A DNA stretch of 8,110 nucleotides from the NCBI GenBank assembly GCA_050180015.1, contig JBFXEO010000136.1, forward strand, positions 1 through 8,110, written 5' to 3'. Origin of the DNA: JBFXEO01 sp050180015 (GTDB taxonomy: Bacteria > Bacteroidota > Bacteroidia > Bacteroidales > Tenuifilaceae). Shown here piece after piece: positions 5,727-8,110 of this stretch (within the stretch, counting starts at the first letter, position 1; every line of letters starts with the position of its first letter). Under the pieces are notes generated by a model. The model was not told where the DNA came from. It ran no database searches and was given only the letters and a program-made list of their open reading frames with translations. Position numbers and translations under genes: made by a program.

Positions 5727-7520
5727 TTATTTAATGCTGATAGCACTGAATTTACATTTCTCAATACATGCACCACATTTGATACAAATTGCAGTATCAA
5801 TCTCATGAGGTTTCTTACGCTCTCCGCTGATTGCATTTACCGGACAGTTCCTGGCGCAGGCGGTACATCCTACACAGGCTTCGGGATCAATTACGTATTG
5901 CATTAGCGATTTACATTGTCCTGCCGGGCATTTTTTATCATTGATATGAGCCAAATATTCATCATAAAAATTATCGAGTGTTGAAAGAACTGGGTTTGGA
6001 GATGTTTGACCTAAACCACAGAGCGCGGTATCCTTAATTACGCCCGAAAGGTTACCTAGCCTGTCCAAATCGTCCATCGTTCCCTCTCCTTTTGTTATTT
6101 TATCCAGCAACTCGTAAAGACGCTTGTTTCCTATACGGCATGGAGCGCATTTACCGCAACTTTCCTCAACAGTAAAATCGAGGTAGAATTTAGCAACTGC
6201 GACCATACAGTCATCTTCGTCCATAACAATCATACCACCAGATCCCATCATGGAACCTGCAGCAATTAGATTATCGAAATCAATAGGGATGTCAAGGTGT
6301 TTCTCTGTTAAACACCCACCCGATGGACCTCCGGTTTGAGCTGCTTTAAATTTCTTACCGTTCTTTATCCCACCTCCAATTTCGAAGATTACCTCGCGAA
6401 GAGTGATACCCATTGGCACTTCAATTAAACCGACGTTATTGATTTTACCGGCCAACGCAAATACTTTTGTGCCTTTTGACTTTTCAGTACCAATCGATGA
6501 GTACCAGTCTGCACCCTTTAAGATGATTGGGCAAACATTTGCGAAGGTTTCAACATTGTTAACATTGGTAGGTTTGCCCATGTAACCACTTTCAGCGGGG
6601 AATGGAGGTTTAACGGTTGGTTCGCCACGTAAACCTTCCATTGAGTGGAGCAACGCAGTTTCCTCACCGCAAACAAAAGCACCTGCTCCGTAGCGAAGTT
6701 CTACATCAAAATCGAACCCTGAACCTAGTATATCTTCACCTAGCAAGCCATACTCACGAGCTTGTGCAATGGCAACTTTTAAACGTTGAATTGCAAGTGG
6801 ATATTCAGCACGGATGTAGATTAAACCTTTAGTAGCGCCAATACAGTATCCGCAAATAGCCATGGCCTCAAGAACTGAGTGAGGGTCTCCCTCTAGAACC
6901 GAACGATCCATGAATGCACCTGGATCTCCCTCATCGGCATTACATACAACGTATTTCTGATCGGCCTTATTTTTGCTAGCAATTTCCCACTTTACACCTG
7001 TTGGGAAACCACCGCCTCCACGACCACGTAAGCCAGATTTCTTAATTATATCGATAGTTTGCTGTGGATCTAACTCCGTAAGAGCCTTTCCGATTGCCTG
7101 ATAACCATCGCGAGCTATATACTCATCAATACTTTCAGGGTTGATGAAACCGCAGTTACGTAAAGCAATACGGATTTGCTTTCGGTAAAATCCCATGTGC
7201 TTTGAATCCTGGATATGCTCATTCTTAGTTGGATCGGTATAAAGCAAGCGTGCTACTTTACGTCCTTTTACTACATGCTCCTTTACGATTTCAGCAGCAT
7301 CTTCGGGCTTAACCTGGGTGTAGAAAGTATTATCGGGAAGAACCTTCACGATGGGTCCCTTTTCGCAAAAACCAAAACAGCCAGTCATAATAACCTGCAC
7401 TTCATTCTCCAGGTTGTTTGCGGCAAGCTCCGATTTAAGATTTTCTACAATCGCATCGCTTGAGGAAGCCCTACAACCAGTGCCTCCGCAAACAAGTAAA
7501 TGCATTTTATACTTTGCCAT
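5727..7520 (-). CDS. hndC: NAD(P)H/FMN-binding diaphorase subunit of [FeFe]-hydrogenase (HndC/HydB, NuoF-like)
   Basis: The 597-residue flavoprotein that exchanges electrons between NAD(P)H, FMN and Fe-S clusters, and the presumed bifurcation site in HydABC/HndABCD complexes. Domains: N-terminal thioredoxin-like [2Fe-2S] module (C11-x4-C16, C48-x3-C52); NuoF core with the GRGGGGFPTGVKW nucleotide/FMN loop (166-178), NADEGDPGAF (194-203) and GAGAFVCGEETALLHSMEG (278-296); SLBB region (about 355-410); [4Fe-4S] site C455-x2-C458-x2-C461 plus C501; C-terminal double [4Fe-4S] ferredoxin (C549/552/555 with C589, and C579/582/585 with C559). H525, C531 and C536 just before the ferredoxin part may bind a further metal (inference). 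The extra N- and C-terminal Fe-S modules separate it from ordinary complex I NuoF. ATG 7520 has an ideal AGGAGGT, 20 nt after the hndB stop. It needs HndA and HndD as partners, both in the operon. Confidence 0.96.
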   Translation of the reverse strand: MAKYKMHLLVCGGTGCRASSSDAIVENLKSELAANNLENEVQVIMTGCFGFCEKGPIVKVLPDNTFYTQVKPEDAAEIVKEHVVKGRKVARLLYTDPTKNEHIQDSKHMGFYRKQIRIALRNCGFINPESIDEYIARDGYQAIGKALTELDPQQTIDIIKKSGLRGRGGGGFPTGVKWEIASKNKADQKYVVCNADEGDPGAFMDRSVLEGDPHSVLEAMAICGYCIGATKGLIYIRAEYPLAIQRLKVAIAQAREYGLLGEDILGSGFDFDVELRYGAGAFVCGEETALLHSMEGLRGEPTVKPPFPAESGYMGKPTNVNNVETFANVCPIILKGADWYSSIGTEKSKGTKVFALAGKINNVGLIEVPMGITLREVIFEIGGGIKNGKKFKAAQTGGPSGGCLTEKHLDIPIDFDNLIAAGSMMGSGGMIVMDEDDCMVAVAKFYLDFTVEESCGKCAPCRIGNKRLYELLDKITKGEGTMDDLDRLGNLSGVIKDTALCGLGQTSPNPVLSTLDNFYDEYLAHINDKKCPAGQCKSLMQYVIDPEACVGCTACARNCPVNAISGERKKPHEIDTAICIKCGACIEKCKFSAISIK

Positions 7521-7540
7521 TACAAGTACCTCCTAATGGA

Positions 7541-7939
7541 TTATTTGTTATCAATTGTCTCGTAGTTTGTTGGGATAATGCCATCTACCAATTCACCATT
7601 CTTGATATATTTCTCAATAATATCGTCGGCTTTCTTGGTGTCAACATACCCGAAAATAACTGGTTCTTTGCCAGGTAACTTAACCTCAATAGTAGGCTCT
7701 GCATAGCAGTACCCCATGCATCCTGTTTGAGTAACTACGGCCTGAATACCTCTTTTATCTAACTCCTCCATCATGAATTCCATCACAGTTTTAGCACCGG
7801 ATGCAATTCCACAGGTAGCCATCGCTACCTTAATTTGCACTAGGCTTTCTGATGTATCGCCCTTTTCTCTAAGGTCAATCTTAGATTGTAGGGTTTCTTT
7901 CATTTTCTTCAGATCGGCCAACGATTTAACCTTTGTCAT
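7541..7939 (-). CDS. hndB: Thioredoxin-like [2Fe-2S] subunit of [FeFe]-hydrogenase (HndB)
   Basis: A 132-residue small Fe-S protein and first gene of the operon. Residues 1-35 are a charged helical lead-in (MTKVKSLADLKKMKETL). Residues 36-115 form a ferredoxin-like thioredoxin fold with ATCGIASGAK (C43) and TGCMGYCYAEP (C74-x3-C78). The usual C-x4-C pair is reduced to C43 with Gly at 48, leaving three conserved cysteines. From memory, this CGIA-type motif is common in HndB proteins, so it is probably not a defect. Whether it holds a cluster with a fourth ligand from elsewhere is unclear from sequence. ATG 7939 lacks a Shine-Dalgarno, unlike the downstream genes, and is preceded by a Bacteroidetes-type promoter about 60 nt upstream. 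HndB is the subunit that sets the four-subunit HndABCD type apart from three-subunit HydABC; its likely role is an accessory electron carrier. Confidence 0.92.
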   Translation of the reverse strand: MTKVKSLADLKKMKETLQSKIDLREKGDTSESLVQIKVAMATCGIASGAKTVMEFMMEELDKRGIQAVVTQTGCMGYCYAEPTIEVKLPGKEPVIFGYVDTKKADDIIEKYIKNGELVDGIIPTNYETIDNK

Positions 7940-8000
7940 AGTTAATTCTATTTGTGTGTATTTTGGGTTGGTTTGAATAGCGTTTTATTTATTCCGAGTG

Positions 8001-8034
8001 CAAAATTACTCTTAGTTGTTAATTTACTAACAAT
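8001..8034 (-). promoter_or_regulatory. Promoter of the hndBCDA operon
   Basis: Minus-strand TAATTTTG (plus 8001-8008) is a perfect TAnnTTTG -7 element. ATTG (plus 8031-8034), 22 bp upstream, is a near match to the -33 TTTG. The predicted start is near 7994, giving a leader of about 55 nt to ATG 7939. The gaps inside the operon (18, 12 and 20 nt) leave no room for other promoters, so this should drive all four genes unless an upstream gene reads through. Confidence 0.6.
8016..8033. promoter_or_regulatory. Rex-like operator in the hydrogenase promoter
   Basis: TTGTTA (8016-8021) and TAACAA (8028-8033) are perfect inverted arms in an 18-bp site. Against the Rex consensus TTGTTAA-N4-TTAACAA, 13 of the 14 fixed positions match. 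It lies between the -33 and -7 elements and overlaps -33, the right place to block RNA polymerase. Rex is a repressor released by a high NADH/NAD+ ratio, and NAD-linked hydrogenase genes are known Rex targets in anaerobes. The match is seen; binding is inferred. No rex gene is in the window. Confidence 0.65.
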
Positions 8035-8048
8035 AGACTTTATGTTTT

Positions 8049-8108
8049 TTAGCCTAATTCGCTTATTTGTAATTCGTCTAAATTTGAGGATAATAACTCT
8101 TTGACTAA
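8049..8108 (-). CDS. Possible C-terminal tail of a gene upstream of hndB (weak)
   Basis: The minus strand is open from the window edge for 19 codons to TAA (8051-8049), ending LDELQISELG. The acidic, Leu-rich composition is protein-like, but the stretch is short, and another minus frame is open even longer. If real, it is a gene in the same direction ending about 109 nt before hndB, with the promoter and Rex-like site in the gap. I recognise no family. The rest of 7940-8048 holds only the regulatory sites. Confidence 0.28.
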   Translation of the reverse strand, partial: LVKELLSSNLDELQISELG

Positions 8109-8110
8109 TG

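Noticed and set aside
3435..7520. Complex I (nuoE-nuoF-nuoG) fragment
   Set aside because: The large subunit has the three H-cluster motifs TSCCPGW, MPCLAKK and ACPGGC, the NuoF-like subunit has extra Fe-S modules at both ends, and no membrane subunits are present.
1..8110. tRNA, rRNA, CRISPR array or insertion sequence
   Set aside because: No cloverleaf, regularly spaced repeat or transposase-like frame was found on either strand.

Overview
The window looks like chromosomal DNA of an anaerobic, possibly motile or gliding Bacteroidetes bacterium, probably of the Bacteroidales. The A+T-rich spacers carry promoters of the Bacteroidetes form (TTTG, about 20 bp, then TAnnTTTG). The left-hand genes lack Shine-Dalgarno sequences. 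The gene content (NAD-linked [FeFe]-hydrogenase, chemoreceptor) fits a fermenter. The species cannot be named from the sequence.

Layout. (1) 1-102: no convincing gene; a weak 19-codon reading-frame tail at the edge. (2) 103-815: a divergent pair of small helix-turn-helix genes, a repressor-like protein with a coiled-coil tail (minus) and a 77-residue Cro-like protein (plus). Their 59-bp spacer holds two opposed, overlapping promoters and an inverted repeat, laid out like a small genetic switch. (3) 816-1052: a structured spacer with a 16-bp palindrome (TGGGTA-N4-TACCCA) and several competing hairpins. (4) 1053-3336, plus strand: a receiver-only response regulator followed 17 nt later by a methyl-accepting chemotaxis protein. 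The chemoreceptor gene is broken by a single-base frameshift exactly at the signalling hairpin tip. Both halves are otherwise intact, and the restored protein would have 623 residues ending in a CheR/CheB-tether-like pentapeptide. (5) 3337-3434: a strong bidirectional terminator plus a second weaker hairpin between convergent units. (6) 3435-7939, minus strand: a four-gene operon for an NAD(P)-linked, probably electron-bifurcating [FeFe]-hydrogenase, transcribed hndB-hndC-hndD-hndA. (7) 7940-8110: its control region, with a promoter and an 18-bp palindrome very close to the known Rex (NADH/NAD+ sensor) operator, and perhaps the tail of an upstream gene.

How the genes work together. HndD carries the H-cluster where H2 is made or used. 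HndC carries the FMN/NAD(P)H site, and HndA and HndB are small thioredoxin-fold Fe-S subunits. The complex would reoxidise NADH (with reduced ferredoxin if bifurcating) by releasing H2. A Rex site in its promoter would switch the operon on when NADH accumulates. The receiver and chemoreceptor form a separate sensory unit; a functional link to hydrogen metabolism is not shown. The maturation genes hydE, hydF and hydG are not in the window. The enzyme family is well known. The less ordinary points are the Rex-like operator, the gene order, the broken chemoreceptor next to an orphan receiver, and the switch-like spacer.
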